From Irpex lacteus (taxonomy: Eukaryota; Basidiomycota; Agaricomycetes; Polyporales; Irpicaceae), in assembly GCA_001986395.2 (NCBI GenBank), contig MQVO02000012.1, positions 62,001 to 126,000 on the forward strand: a DNA stretch of 64,000 nucleotides, in the 5' to 3' direction. Shown one piece after another: positions 8,752-20,730 of the stretch (the first letter of the stretch is position 1; every line of letters starts with the position of its first letter). Below the pieces are notes generated by a model. It was given only the letters and a program-made list of their open reading frames with translations. It had not been told where the DNA came from and made no database searches. The translations under genes and the position numbers were made by a program.

Positions 8752-11717
8752 CTACAACCTCCGCATCCTGTTCTTATACTTTCGCCTTTGATGTAGTGTC
8801 GCCGTTCTCGGGGTATCGCTTTGCGCAATAATGGTGGAAGCGTCGACATCTTCATTGGCAGCAGCGGTCGAAGTTTGGTCGCCTACCGCGGAGGACGTAA
8901 CTTGACTCTGTGACGCTTGCACTGCCGATGAGGGCGAACATTTCTCGGGTGACTGCACGGCTCTGAGTACGGCAGATGCGCTTGATCCGTTACCGTCATC
9001 ATCACGATTAACGTCGGCACCAGTGGTCCTACTCGCCACGTTGGTTTGCTGAGCACAAAGACGACGTAGTTCTTTTGCCATAGCGGCTGACGCCCCTCCG
9101 CCCTGTTTCTTGGCATCTCCCGGGGTACTTGTATATCGGACGGTCCGGATACCCATACCGAGAGGCCACTTGTCCAGTTGATCCGCTTGTGCAAACATCG
9201 AATGCCAAAAAAGAGGGGAGCACACTTGGTTGTACTTATTCACAAACCTCTGTGCAACAGATAATTGAGCAGCGGAAGCTTGAGCTTCAGTCGAAGCCGG
9301 ATCCGAGACTACAAGCGGACCGCTCCGAGGAAGGTTGTATGCCCCATATATGCCTGTTATACCAATCTGGTCCAACTCCTTCTTCAACCCGTAGTACTCT
9401 CCCCAATGAGTCATCATCGTCATTAATAGCCATGCCACACTTGACGATTGAAGCTGTCCAGAGGAGGAGAGCTCCTTATGTTGATTGACGCCGTTCAGGA
9501 GCATCGTCTTCTTCGCCCGTCCACCTACACGATACGTCCGACCGTCGATTTCTTTGGTAGATTGCTCAGTAAATACTCTGAGAAGAGCAGCTTGGGAGCT
9601 ATCGCTAGGGGATGTAACCCAAAGTAACACCCAGAAGAGAGCTTGGAGATCGTCCAAGATGTCGTGCGGCTTCAGCGGGTCTTCTAGCTGGTCAATTGAT
9701 AGATATTTCCATCGTTCGTCTAAGTCCTATGCGTAAAATGAGCGACTTGTGACATACATTACAGGTGCGAAGGATTTTGAATATAGTATCAGGAGCACTC
9801 ACAACATGTCCGAGGCCTTGCTCGCCAACCAGCCTCCAGCCTTCATATGCACATGCATCCCAGTCGTTCAGATATCCCCTCCATTGGACACGTCCAGGAT
9901 CTGGTCGGGCTATAATATTTGATGGGGTAATATTTCGGTGTATAATTATGGACCAGAATGGTTGATTCTGTAAAGCTAGAAGCGTGCAGTTGAGTGCTTC
10001 CGACTACTAGTAGTAGAAAACCTATCAACCAGAATAATACGTACTCAGATAACAGTGCCAAATAACGGATATCATATCCTTTATTGACCGTAGACACTCC
10101 ACGGCACATGCGACCTCCTGAACAATCCGATGCTGGCGTAATGAATGCTTCGTGATCACGGTCTTGTACGTCATGCTTGCTACAAGTTCGTTGGTGCGTG
10201 TCACATTACCAACCACGTCTCCGCATGCGAGAGCACGAGGTACCACATTGCCTACAACAATGCTCTTTTTGAAGGTATCATAGGCGGTCGCCTCCGCGAA
10301 GTGAATATTGTCGTCGCACCTCCAACCGTCTTTGAAGATAGCGAGCATACTCCATTTGGTACTGTAGGCAAGGTATCGACGTGTCCCTTGCCCGACTACT
10401 TGCCCCTTGAGCATATGAAATGGCCTCTTGATGATTAAAGCGTCTTCCACACCCTCCTTCGATGCAGTAGGATCCAGAGTGACCTTGTACGTTGGCCAGC
10501 TCGAGTCCAAAGCCACCACCACATTCGTGGCAGGATTGCTCTCCCAAGCTGCACGCAGCTCTTTGTTTGCAGGGAGTAGTAACGTCCAAGCCTTACAGGC
10601 GTTCTCGAACCGGGTGCACTCTTCAGCGGTCGCCACGGACACGGTTCGATCCCATCCGCGTTCGACTTCGCTCATTCGTCCATACACGCGCAAGAACACT
10701 TCCAGTGGATGCGGATCGACCAAATAGTCGAACTTTGCTGACACAGACGCTCCAGCGCGGTCCCAGCGTATGAAACGGGCGTGATTACCGAAGATGAGTA
10801 GCTGTAGGATGTGTGTGCGGTGCTGATGCTTGAAGACTTCTCTAGCGTACAACGCCAGCCTCCCGCGAGTCAGGATGCTTTGACGCTCCAGCTTCTCGAT
10901 TGTTCCCAGCTCCGTTACAACTTCGGGTTGGTCGTGGAAAGGATCTCCGTGTTTTGTGAACTCGATAAATAGGCCGGGATCATGCCAACTAAACGATACG
11001 ATGTCATCGCTGTGGGGCGACGTGCTAGATGGGGCTTCGGCATGTCGACCAGCTTGTGTTTGGCTCAAGTCCTCGAGTGGTTGTGCGGCCACCACATGGA
11101 ACTTAGCACCGTCTGGGCACAGTCCGGATTCACGGATGTAGTGAAGCTGTAAACCGACCAATGCCGTCAGCGTCGTGTGTCGTATGCGAGCCAGGATCAC
11201 TGACAAAGTCTTCGACAGAGCGTTCATGTCTATCATCATCGTGACACAATGGAAACTTGATATCTTGAGGCGTTGGTTCCGTTGCATGACCCGATGTCAT
11301 GTACTCATTGATGAAGTCCAAAGGGGAGAGGTAACCTGCCCAATAACCTTCCGTCGCTTGAGCCACCTTCGCGTATTCTCCATCACAGCTACTAGTATGA
11401 TCGCTGAGCGACGTGGTGTGATTGTTACTTGCCACTATACGCGAAGGAGGGGCGAAAGCAGGTGGCCGGTCAGAAGTCGCGTGTGGTAGTACGCCCAAGC
11501 CTATATGCGAACTCACTGGTAGATAGGATGTTCTTTCCTTTAGGGTACACTGCACGTAGTCTGGAGGTGAGTTGAAGTTAGCATTGTGAGAGGGTGTGGC
11601 CGCTTCAAATGTCGCGGTTTGAAGCCTTCCATCTCCGACTTCCCAAAGAGGCAGTTCTGTCAAGGCCACATCCCAAAAGGGCAGTTGCAGGGTCCCCACG
11701 TGTTCGTGCGTCAACAA
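8752..11717 (-). CDS. FunK1-type fungal protein kinase, downstream copy, probably degenerate
   Basis: Exons on the minus strand: a 5' exon ending at 11205, then 11146-10045, 9975-9803 and 9726-8752, with phases agreeing across the last three introns. Family features are clear: PGLFIEFTKHGDPFHD, GRLALYAREVFKHQHRTH, ARFIRWDRAGA and DDLQALFWVLLWVTSP. The catalytic loop reads HRNITPSNI, with Asn in place of the usual catalytic Asp. The Mg-binding motif is DWDACAY, the family's DWD variant of DFG. The start is uncertain: the only in-frame ATG upstream (11717) lies inside a stretch that aligns with the promoter, not the coding region, of the sister gene, and the position matching the sister's ATG is not ATG. 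Kinase activity is doubtful. Confidence 0.75.
11641..11702 (-). promoter_or_regulatory. Duplicated kinase promoter element, copy 1
   Basis: On the plus strand this contains AAAGAGGCAGTT (11645-11656), a related AAAAGGGCAGTT (11675-11686) and a CACGTG E-box (11697-11702). The same order and spacing recur at 15324-15381 upstream of the other kinase gene, beyond its TATA box. The role is inferred from conservation in a position that is noncoding in the sister gene. Confidence 0.55.
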
Positions 11718-12288
11718 TGAAACAATGGAAGTCTTGTCTTCACCTATCCTACGTTATTGTTTGACACTATGCGGTTGAGACAGAAACGGCTACTCACCTG
11801 ACACAGCTGTACCCAACCTACGATAGGGCCACTGGCACTGTTACGGTACATCCGAGAAATGTTACCTGAACCTACTGGGTGACCGACTTACGAGTAGATG
11901 ACTGGTGGATACATGTCGTAATGGGCATAACTGTATTGAGGAGTAAGCTTCAAGCTTCAAAGAAGAGCTTGACGACGGGCGACGACGGCGTCGACGTCGG
12001 AGAGGTCGCAGGCGTGACCATCGCACTGCGCTGTCACTGGTGACGTGACGAGTAACGGACCATCAATCTGCCTGTCACTGAAATTGTAACAATAAATGTG
12101 TTGACAGTGCTTAGATAGTCGAACTTTTGTGCTTAATTGCTATGCAACTGTAATAGATACACAAGATTTCCAGTAGCTACATGAGTGAATGTTCCTCACA
12201 ATTATCACGAAAACCTAAGGCAAGACGTCGAACCATCATTGAGGAAATCGACAAAATGACATATTTCGACGCACTACTAGTACTCTCG
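11718..12288. other. Intergenic region between kinase copies
   Basis: No gene seen. A short GAC-rich run (about 11970-12000, repeats of GACGACGG) is the only low-complexity feature. Confidence 0.5.
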
Positions 12289-15083
12289 TTATGGAAGAGT
12301 CTCCCCGAATTCGCCGTTCATTTTCAGTGAATCCGGCAGTCTTGCGCCGGAATTTCCATCCACATCGCACTCGCTATCGAGAATCGAGCCTTTTGAGAGG
12401 TTGAGATCGGCCTGACGCGTAACTTCCGCCGCCAACCGTTCGCCATCAGTTTTCGTTATCAACCGACTCTCAGCGTAGGCCACCTCATGGATCTCTTGGT
12501 GCTGTTGTGCGTCAGCTAGACAAGTTACAGGCCGTGGTTTCTTGGCCGAGAGAGACAAAGCGCTGATTTGGGGATCCGTGTCGATTGCCTCGCGGGACCG
12601 CTTGTTTGGTGAGCTATGCTGGCCTTCTCTTCCGCTTCCGCTCGCAATGCCCCCTCCTGTTACCTGTCCGAGATGACTAAATGCATCCTGCTCATCATCT
12701 GGGCACTTTGCGGTAGTCGTTGTAGGTGGTTCAACCAAAATAACGCGCATCTCCTTCGCCATGGCAGTCGCGACTTCTCCTTCCTTCTTCCTGCGAGATG
12801 TTTTGGGTTTCTCCGGTGCAGCATCTGGAACCCAAGAGTCGATATCGATGGCCTTGTTACACATGTTGATCCAGAATTGCGGATCGCTCACAAGAGCGTG
12901 TTTCCTTGCGAATGACTTTGCGGCGTCGACTTGTTTAGCGGAAGCTACCTGTGACACGCCGGTCAAATACTTGGCGAGGCACAGCGCATTGTGTACGCCT
13001 TTAATCTCTTCTCTGGCCAGCTCTGTCCTGAGAAGGTAGTATTCTTTCCAATGAGTCGTCATCGTCACCAACAACCATTCGAGGCTCTTCGACTTCACGT
13101 CGCGAAGAAACGGCTGGATCTTGTCATCCTTGAGAAACTCCAACTTCATTCGGCCAGCGACTTGCTGCTCACGACCGTCGATTTTTGATGTGTGCTGTTC
13201 TAGAAACATAGCGAGGTCCAGCTGGGCGGATGGGTTGAAGTAAACAGCGACTGCATAGAGAAGTACCCAGAAGAGTGACTGGAGCTCGTCCATAACGATA
13301 TGCTGCTTCGATGGGTCTTGAAGATTCTCGATGGAGAGATAGTTCCATGTGCCCTGAGTCATACAGCGACAACTGCATCAACAACTCAAAACACAAGAAC
13401 TGAAGCCAAACAACTCACTACACGGGTGGACGTGCGATCGAAATACGTCTTGATCAATCCGCACACGTCCCAATCATTCAGTATGCCTTCCCAGCGAGTC
13501 TCCTGGACGTTGTATCTGGCCATTACGTTCGCAACACTGATGTCTCGGTGCAATAATCCGGCATGACTCGCCTGAAGGATAGCTAGAGAAACGTCAGAAA
13601 GTACGACCAACTGGTATCTCTAAGCGTACATACCGATGTAGCAGTCCCGAATTACGCCTACAACGTCCTTCGTAGATGGCAAGTACTGGAGTGGACACGC
13701 AAGCTCCTGCACAATCTGGTGTTGTCGCAATGGTGTGTCCGTAAGAACCTTCAGGACCTGTTCACTGCCTTCGGGCCGCTTGACAATCTGACGAATAAGC
13801 TCGTTCGTGCGTGTCGTGTTTCCTCTCACATCTCCACCAGCAAGGGTTTCCGGCGTGTACGCCACTTGATATCGTCGCAGACGTCCGTACGCAACCGCCT
13901 CCGCCACGTATCGCTTACTGTCCTTCCTCCATCCATCCTTGAAGAACACGAGGCGGTCGAGCTTCATACTATACGCCAAGTACGCCCGCGCGGTGCGCCC
14001 GACTATCCGTTCGGGAACATGATAGAACGGCCTCTTAACGATCAACGTATCTCTTTCTTCCAGCCCGTCAACGAGATCGAGGGTAATTCTATACGTAGGC
14101 CAGCTCTCGTCCCAGGTTGATGACAGGTCCATAGCGGGCATAGTTTCCCATGCCATTCGGACAGCGTCTACCGGAGGCAGCGACGAGAACCTAGCAGCGC
14201 ACGCGATTCGATACAGCTGCTCTTCCTGAGGAGTCGCCACAGTCACCGTCGAGTCCCATCCGCGAGCTATCTCGTCCATCTGCCCATACACGGAGAAGAA
14301 GTTCTTGAGCGGTTCTGGGTTCTCGACGAAGTTGAACTTGTGCGACAGGGAAGCACCGGCACGATCCCATCGTATAAACCTCGCTTCGTCCCCGAAGATG
14401 AGTAGCTGGAAGAGGTGCGTGCGGTGTTGATGATAGAACACCTCTCTGGCGTACAACGCGAGCTTCCCGCGAGTTTCGGCACTTCGAAAGTCATCTTTCT
14501 CGATTGTGCGGTGCTCTTTCCAGTCCGCAGGGGTGTCGTAAAACGGGTCTCCGTTCTTCGCAAATTCGATAAAGAGGCCAGGCTGATGCCAACTGAACGG
14601 AGGGACGGAGTTGTCTGTGGTGTCTCCTGTCGATTTCGTAATGGATAGACTAGTCGCTGGGTGCTTCTGAGCGGGGGTCTTCACGACGCACTTGCGTTCT
14701 CGCGTCGGGCTGAGCGATATAGGCGTCACTTTGCCCATGACGTGAAGCTGTACAGTATCTGAGCAGCACAACCTAATAACGTTCAGCTATACAATTGTTC
14801 AGAGATTAGTTTAGTCTCTCTCAATGGTACGAAACAAATACCATGAAAAAAGAAAGGTACTCACGAATGCCTCGATATGATCGTCGTCATCCTCACCAGT
14901 GCACGACGGGAACTTGACATTCGCATATGGCTCTGTGCGCGAATCTTGCAAAGGTATGTCAGGTGTCGACATATATCGGTTGATGAAGATGTGTGGGGGA
15001 AGGAAGCCGGCCCAGGACCCCTTCGTTCCTTGTGCGGCCTTGAGATATTCGCGTTTGATACGTGAAGAGTTCGTGCCCGACAT
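12289..15083 (-). CDS. FunK1-type fungal protein kinase, apparently intact copy
   Basis: complement(join(12289..13353, 13419..13582, 13634..14747, 14865..15083)), 2562 nt, 853 aa, all phases consistent. The ATG at 15083 is the first ATG after the TATAAAAG box near 15301-15294, with a probable 5'-UTR intron between them. Domain features: GSWAGFLPPHIFINRYM near the start; PGLFIEFAKNGDPFYD, ALYAREVFYHQHRTH and ARFIRWDRAGAS in the N-lobe region; catalytic HRDISVANVM with HRD at residues 456-458; DWD at 481-483; MDELQSLFWVLLYAVA in the C-lobe. The C-terminal tail is long and acidic/basic with no known domain. Known: FunK1 (fungal-type protein kinase) is expanded in mushroom-forming fungi. Substrates are unknown. 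Confidence 0.88.
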
Positions 15084-17134
15084 AGCTTTCCGCTGTTCTT
15101 CTGGTACGGCCACTATGTCGAACACAGGTATAGTGTGGCCGATGAGGATCAGCTCGTTCGAAGTGAAGTAGAAGGTCAAGGAACTCACCAGTGAAAGTCA
15201 AATCGACTACGGAGGCTCCCCGCGATGATCTTCGTTGCTTGGAGACAATGTGGGATGAGAGAGGATCAGAAAGTCGGCCAACCGAGCCGCCCGCCTTTTA
15301 TACCCACCCTCAGCCACCATCCCAAAGAGGCAGTTGATGAAAGGCCACATCCGAAAGGGGCAGTTGTGTAGTCCTCACGTGTCACTGCACTCATTGAGGG
15401 GATTGTCAGTGCGCTATTGTGCTATGCTCATGGTGTAGTTAGCTGTAGTACTCCTCGCGCACGATCACAATGGGCTTTCAACGTGACTTCTGTGTTGTGA
15501 AGGAGCATCTTGAGCGGCGACCGGTCTACGTTGCTATGACATCTTCCAGCTATGGCGAGCTCATCACTTGGTCTCGGCTTACAGTACATTCATAGGCTCT
15601 CAGCAGTACCCAAGTATGGTCCTGTATTCAACTTCAGTTAAAATCGGGTAGGACATGCGAGTCGCAAACTCACCGATGATGAGCTCACAACCTGCCCGAC
15701 CTTACTTAATTGTCTACACACTGGAATAAGTCCATCGCTCACGAATGAGTTAAGCAGAAATAATGAATAGCCAAGTTTTGGATCCTAGGACAGACGTCGT
15801 CGAGATAGTGAAGACTCAGGTCAAGCCTGCCAAGAGAGTCAACCTTCGCTTCCGTGATTCTCGGGTTGACTCTCATGGCACGTGGGAGAGGCGCGCAGCC
15901 CAACGCCACAAAGTCTGAATCCCTCTCCATCGCTGACCATCATCATCTCAAGGTCCGTACTGGTCGCCAATAGCTGGTTGCAGTCGAGTACTCATTGTCT
16001 CATTTAGGAATATCATGTTTTGAAATCACGGATCCTACCGTTTCCTATGCCCGTCTTTGAAATGACATCGTTACGATAGTGCCAGTGTTCGGGTGGACGT
16101 CGATGATTGTTCCAGGTTTCTAGTTCAAGAAGTTTGTTGTGAGAAACTTCTTGGACTCGGAGAGTCTTAGTGTCCGCGGACGAAGGGATCCTTGCATAGG
16201 TTGTGCAGATATGGTCATCAAATACGCGGGCATTCCTATCATCACGGGCATGGCGAGTTTATGCTGAGGCAAATTGGTGAGTAGTGAATCCGTCACTAAG
16301 TTGACATCCACTGACATATCGGCAGCCTCGGTGACTCTGGTCATTGAATGTGGTTTACGAGTATCACTGGCACTATTACCGTACGTCAATGTCATGTTCA
16401 CCCTCGTGGATGATTGCTATATTGAAGACTTCGGGGGGAATGAACTATGACTACGTATATGGTCGAGATATCCCCGACTTATGCGGCTGCATGAAGACTC
16501 CGTCAAGTTTCATATATAACCATTGGCCTGGGCAATGCCCGACGGTGCCTCGAGGCCTGGTGTATCACTCTCATCTGGACATGCGTCCACGTCCTTGTGG
16601 CACCGATGTCTTCCAGCGCCGTCTTGTACGCGTTCATCAGCCTCAGAAGTGCAAGGCGAGAGAGATATGACATATTAAGTGATGAACTCGTCTTGGAATC
16701 AACTTAGGAATGGATGTTCATCTGCTGCACTTGGCAGTGAGCGTGATCCTGCAGCTTCTTCCCACTGCGCTGGCCGATAAGTCCTACACAAACATTTCTC
16801 CAACGCTCTCCGAGCATGTACTGCATTGTAACTGAGTTATTCCTCCGAGGCTCTGCAGCCAATAAGCCTCAACTTACCCACAAATGCCGAGCTGCCGATC
16901 GGAGGCCACGAGCGTTTAAGTCACGTTCTACGACTCCTCACCGCGCCTCTCAGGCTGTACAACGGCCAAAACTTGGCCTTTGCTCTCGAGATCCTTCCTT
17001 GTAAAATTACATTCCAGGCTGTGCTAATTTTGTCTTCTCGGACGCAACCGCCCGTCCAATCTTAGCTATAAAAGCGCGTCGCAGAACGTAGATTGCTTCT
17101 TCGCATTTGTTCCCACTCGCGACCTTCGATCACC
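15084..17134. other. Intergenic region with kinase promoter and a possible relic
   Basis: Holds the 5' UTR and TATA box (about 15294-15301, minus strand) of the kinase and its distal element at 15324-15381. Near 16511-16680 a TATATAA box is followed by an ATG whose frame reads MSSSAVLYAFISLRSA, reminiscent of the signal peptide of the crystallin-like copy B (…IFISLL…) before frame loss; this may be a relic but is weak. A CCAAT (17053) and TATAAAAG (17067-17074) belong to the gene at 17135. Confidence 0.45.
15324..15381 (-). promoter_or_regulatory. Duplicated kinase promoter element, copy 2
   Basis: AAAGAGGCAGTT (15324-15335), AAAGGGGCAGTT (15354-15365) and CACGTG (15376-15381) on the plus strand, just upstream of the kinase TATA box. 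It matches 11641-11702 in order and spacing, with differences between the elements. The paired RGGCAGTT repeats look like binding sites for one factor; which one is unknown. Confidence 0.55.
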
Positions 17135-18646
17135 ATGTCCGACACATCTCAAGTGCTCCTCTCAGAGGAGTATGTCCAGGACTGCTTTCACAGCTACCTC
17201 AAATCAGCCTTGACGCAGGCCAAGGTGGAGCACCTGCTCGACACCGACGTTCTTGCTAGTGCAGAGGGGGATCTGATGATCACAGGTGCGTTGCTGATTT
17301 TGTCAAATTTGACTGAGAAATGTTGACGTGGGGTTCACGTTTGATTAGGACCCGCACTATGCTTATACTTTGCAGCATTGCGTTCCACTACGAATCCCCC
17401 GTCGGTGCCGATGCCTCGTCTGTCGAAGTCTACTGCGCCACCAAACGATCTCTCGAGCAACAACTGTCCCGTCGCGTTTCGTCCGTTTTTGACTGTGTGG
17501 AGTCATGCCGTACCCGATATCCAAGCTCTGGAACCCCAACACCAGCACGATCTTGCGCGTGTCATATGCGGTCTACCACCTATCAGCGTACCCCCAAACC
17601 CGCATCTACCAGGTATAGCTGCGGACTTGCGCGCAGTAGCCATCGAAATCAGCATGCGCCGCACCTTCCAAGATAGATACGCTTCGGACCTGCAAGCCGC
17701 TTTGGACTCTGGCTCAGCTAGAACGGCGAGTCGTCGCGTCAAAGCCAGCTTTGTCCCCCCTCCCGTCTACGAGCCCACGTCTCCGTCAAGCTCATCGACA
17801 TTCACCTCACCATCGACCTTAACCGTACCCTTACCTACCTCTCCTTCTACGGCGTCCTTTTCATCTCGGTCACCATCCCCATCCCCATCCTCCAGCTCCT
17901 TCCGCCGCTCTCCTTCCCCTGCTGCTCCCCTCTCGCCCACGATTCTGGGCCCAGATGCCCCAGCTATCGAATTCATCCGCGAAACCCTCTATGCCGCACT
18001 CGCCGACGTCCTCGAACGTCAGCCAGCCATACGCCGTATGCTCCGAAGAGACGCCACTCGTGCCTACTTCGCCGCCGTGGCCCTCGCCATTCTTGACGTC
18101 GCCACATCTTCTGTCATATCAGAGGCAGGCGAACCTGCGATTCGCGGTGTTCTAGACCGCAGCCTCACCCTTAGCGAATGCCCAGATGAGCTCAAGCCAT
18201 TCATGAAGGAACTCTGTAATATTGGACAGTCTGCAAGGGAGGTCGCAGAAGACGACTCACTCGTTTCCGTAAAGGCACTGAGCGAGGGCAAGACGATGCC
18301 TGAACCTCGTATGGACCGTGTTCGTGAGGTACTACGGGGAGGCGTCGGGTGGGCGTACGACGAGCACCACGAACGTGATGGTTCATCCCGGGACCGCTCG
18401 TCTCTCAATGGCTCGATTTCCCCGACTTCGACGTCTCACTCTCACGGTCGCTCACGTAGTCGTTCGCCATTGCCTCCGGACACGCGCACGTCAGACCCCA
18501 GAAGACGGACGACGTCTACGGAGAACAGGGCGGTGGCGTTTGCTAACCGGATTAATGCGCTTGCGCTTGGTATGACTAAGTTGAGGGCGTTCAGAGAGAG
18601 GCAGGAGACGGTGTTCAAGGTGCTCGCTGGTGTTACCAGCAGTTAG
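17135..18646 (+). CDS. Uncharacterised Ser/Pro-rich fungal protein
   Basis: Two exons: 17135-17285 and 17376-18646; 473 aa. The ATG follows a CCAAT and a TATAAAAG (17067-17074). The N-terminal 50 residues (LSEEYVQDCFHSYLKSAL ... LLDTDVLASAEGD) look helical. A folded part (DLARVICGLPPISVPPNP, AVAIEISMRRTFQDRYASDL) is followed by a Ser/Pro/Thr-rich linker of about 60 residues, a second helical block (FIRETLYAALADVLERQP ... AYFAAVALAILDVATSS), and a charged SR-rich stretch (HGRSRSRSP) before the end. No catalytic motif or known domain recognised, no signal peptide. It looks like a conserved fungal protein with two helical modules joined by a disordered region. Confidence 0.75.
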
Positions 18647-19030
18647 TCCTGGTGGCATGGAGGATACTTTCGGAGCCGTCATGGAGAGGCGGAAGCGAGA
18701 CCAATGAAGATCTCCCCCCTTCTCCCTGTTACGTTTTTATCATTATTCTTTGGCTTGGTTCATATAGCTATGGACGTGAATTGTAGTTGTTGTAGCTTTA
18801 CTTTACTGACTATTATGTACCTCTCAGATTTCTATCTCCACTGGCATCTAGTATACCTCATACGTCTTGTATACCTTACGTGTTCCTTACCCTACTAACC
18901 TCTGTATTCCGATGCTGTATATCTACTGACGAGCTTCAGCGATACGCATACTTACATTGACTTTACATTGACTACTTATACTAATCATCCAATTCTTGGC
19001 GCAAAGCCTCTGAAAGTTTCGGAGTCGGTC
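18647..19030. other. Intergenic region
   Basis: AT-rich 3' flank with T-rich stretches at 18730-18900. No gene seen. Confidence 0.5.
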
Positions 19031-19537
19031 ATCGCGAGACGTGTGATGTCACGCCCACGTGCTAACAGTCACTGTGGCTGCGGCCGCCTGCCGCCTGCGC
19101 AGCGCCGATTGCGGCGCAAGTCCAGATCAGGAACTTGTTAAGGTTGCAATCCTTCTCTCCCTGGACTGGCAATGGGTGCCTTATTAGTAAGTAACTGTAA
19201 GCATCGACGAAAAGGTTCCGTAAAGGTTCTCGAACCACAGAGGAGCCTTTCTTGTTTTCGTGAGTTACGTCCGCTGCGGAACCGGCGCCGTTGACTCTCT
19301 TGTCATGATTGTCGCGTTGCTAATCTACATTTCCATAGGTCCTGAAATTTACGGAGACTCTACGCTGCTGTCTCTTCATCGTCAAGTTTTAAACATAGAG
19401 TGAAAACTGCTCAAGTCCTTCGTACGTCATAGACTTATTGACTGACTTCCACTCAAGCATGATCATGCCAGCGAAGGCTTCCCTGCGGTGATTGAAGCCC
19501 TGTTCACCCCCCAAACGTGTACGAAATTGCCAACAAC

Positions 19538-19593
19538 AGCCCGCAACCCAGGGCTACTTGACTACAGACTCGAATAGCCCTGGGTTATGGGCT
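19538..19593. repeat. Inverted repeat upstream of small-protein gene, copy 1
   Basis: Left arm 19538-19556 and right arm 19575-19593, 19 nt each with two mismatched positions, loop 18 nt. Arm core AACCCAGGGCTA / TAGCCCTGGGTT. The equivalent repeat at 55043-55097 differs at two arm positions, and in each case both arms changed so that pairing is kept. Confidence 0.8.
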
Positions 19594-20013
19594 CTATTAC
19601 AAGTCGAGAAGCGCCAATCGACCGACGAATAAACGACTTGCGGCTCCGAGGCTCGAAATTCCCGGAGCGCCTGCAACCACCCCTAGGAGCTATCGGTCCC
19701 GCAGCATATACACTGACTCACCGAATGACTGCGTATCTGCCCAAGCACATGCGCGTCAACCTGCGGTCATAGGAACACACAAAGAGTCTATGGTGCCGTT
19801 TTTTGGTGCACGATCGAGCCCAGTGGTAATTGACTCTAACTGCGGATGCGCCTTTTTACAGCACAGTCACTAGGAACACAAGAGCCATGGTCCCTAGCGA
19901 TTATGTCAGCTGTTGTGTTGTTGTTCAATTGGGAAGCGAGCCTAGAGGTCCGCTACGGTCATGATACGTGATTGGAACAATTTAAAGTTCTGGGGTAGAG
20001 GGCATATTATGCC

Positions 20014-20033
20014 CATGGGTATATATACCCATG
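20014..20033 (+). promoter_or_regulatory. Palindromic TATA box, copy 1
   Basis: A 20-nt perfect palindrome centred on TATATATA, flanked by CATGGG and CCCATG, about 160 nt before the ATG at 20192. Copy 2 keeps a 16-nt palindrome at 55505-55520. Confidence 0.7.
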
Positions 20034-20191
20034 CCAGTACGTTCGATTAACAGCAGACAACTCAACCTCGTCCACATTACACAGCTCACCGCACTCTCAC
20101 GTGGAACTCTTCGGTCCTCGAACCACAGCTACTCACCCGCAACATTCCTACCACCGCTACCACCCTTATTACTCAACCGTCATCCTCCACG

Positions 20192-20583
20192 ATGCATTTC
20201 ATCAAGCGTTTTTCCACCTCCAACGCCTCCTTCTCCTCTTCTACAGACACACTCACTTCGGTGACGACCACCAACACCGCGGTATCGACCTCCCCCCTGA
20301 CGAAGTCGTCCTCCAAACAAGCCCGCGCTAACACCAACAAAGACTACTTCACCGCTCAAGGAGCTCTACAAAGCTCGTACGGTTTTGGTGGTACCGCCCC
20401 GGTCGTTCCTACCGTCTCTTCTTCCTCGACGAAAAAATCTCCCACCGCGTCGCCCGCTATCCCCCTCAAACCAACGCTCGTCCCGCGAAGGATTGGGAGG
20501 CCGCCTACGCCACGTTAAGCTCCCAGTACGGGTTTGGAGGAGCAGCTCCAACGGTCCCTTCCATCCCCAAGTCGAAGAAGTAA
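20192..20583 (+). pseudogene. Small YGFGG-repeat protein, copy 1, frameshifted
   Basis: The ATG at 20192 opens a frame matching copy 2 (55683-56075): MHFIKRFSTSNASFSSSTDT, then KDYFTAQGALQSSYGFGG. It runs to a stop at 20518 (108 aa), but the second repeat, KDWEAAYATLSSQYGFGG ... SIPKSKK, lies in another frame and ends at 20583. A single indel near the C-run at about 20460-20465 would account for it; no splice pair restores the frame. It could be a real frameshift, an assembly error, or a functional shorter protein with a new C-terminus. Confidence 0.65.
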
Positions 20584-20626
20584 TCGGTTAGGCTACGTGT
20601 TTGGTTTTTCTACACCGTGCCTTGTG

Positions 20627-20702
20627 GTGAGTACCTTAGCCTGAGCCTGGCCGTGATAAAATCACAACAGCGAGCGATGGGCTGACTCTCTTCCCTCCCT
20701 AG
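20627..20702 (+). other. Probable 3'-UTR intron, copy 1
   Basis: GTGAGT donor at 20627, CTGAC branch-like site near 20682 and a pyrimidine tract ending in TAG at 20702. Copy 2 has the matching intron at 56118-56181, also with CTGAC. It lies after the stop codon in both copies, so the exon that follows is noncoding and carries the hairpins. Confidence 0.55.
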
Positions 20703-20730
20703 CCCTGCACCGCCTATATACAAGCGTATC

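Noticed and set aside
16511..16680. A third crystallin-like gene
   Set aside because: Only a TATA box and a short signal-peptide-like start resemble copy B; the reading frame stops and no Cys motif follows. Kept only as a weak relic note.
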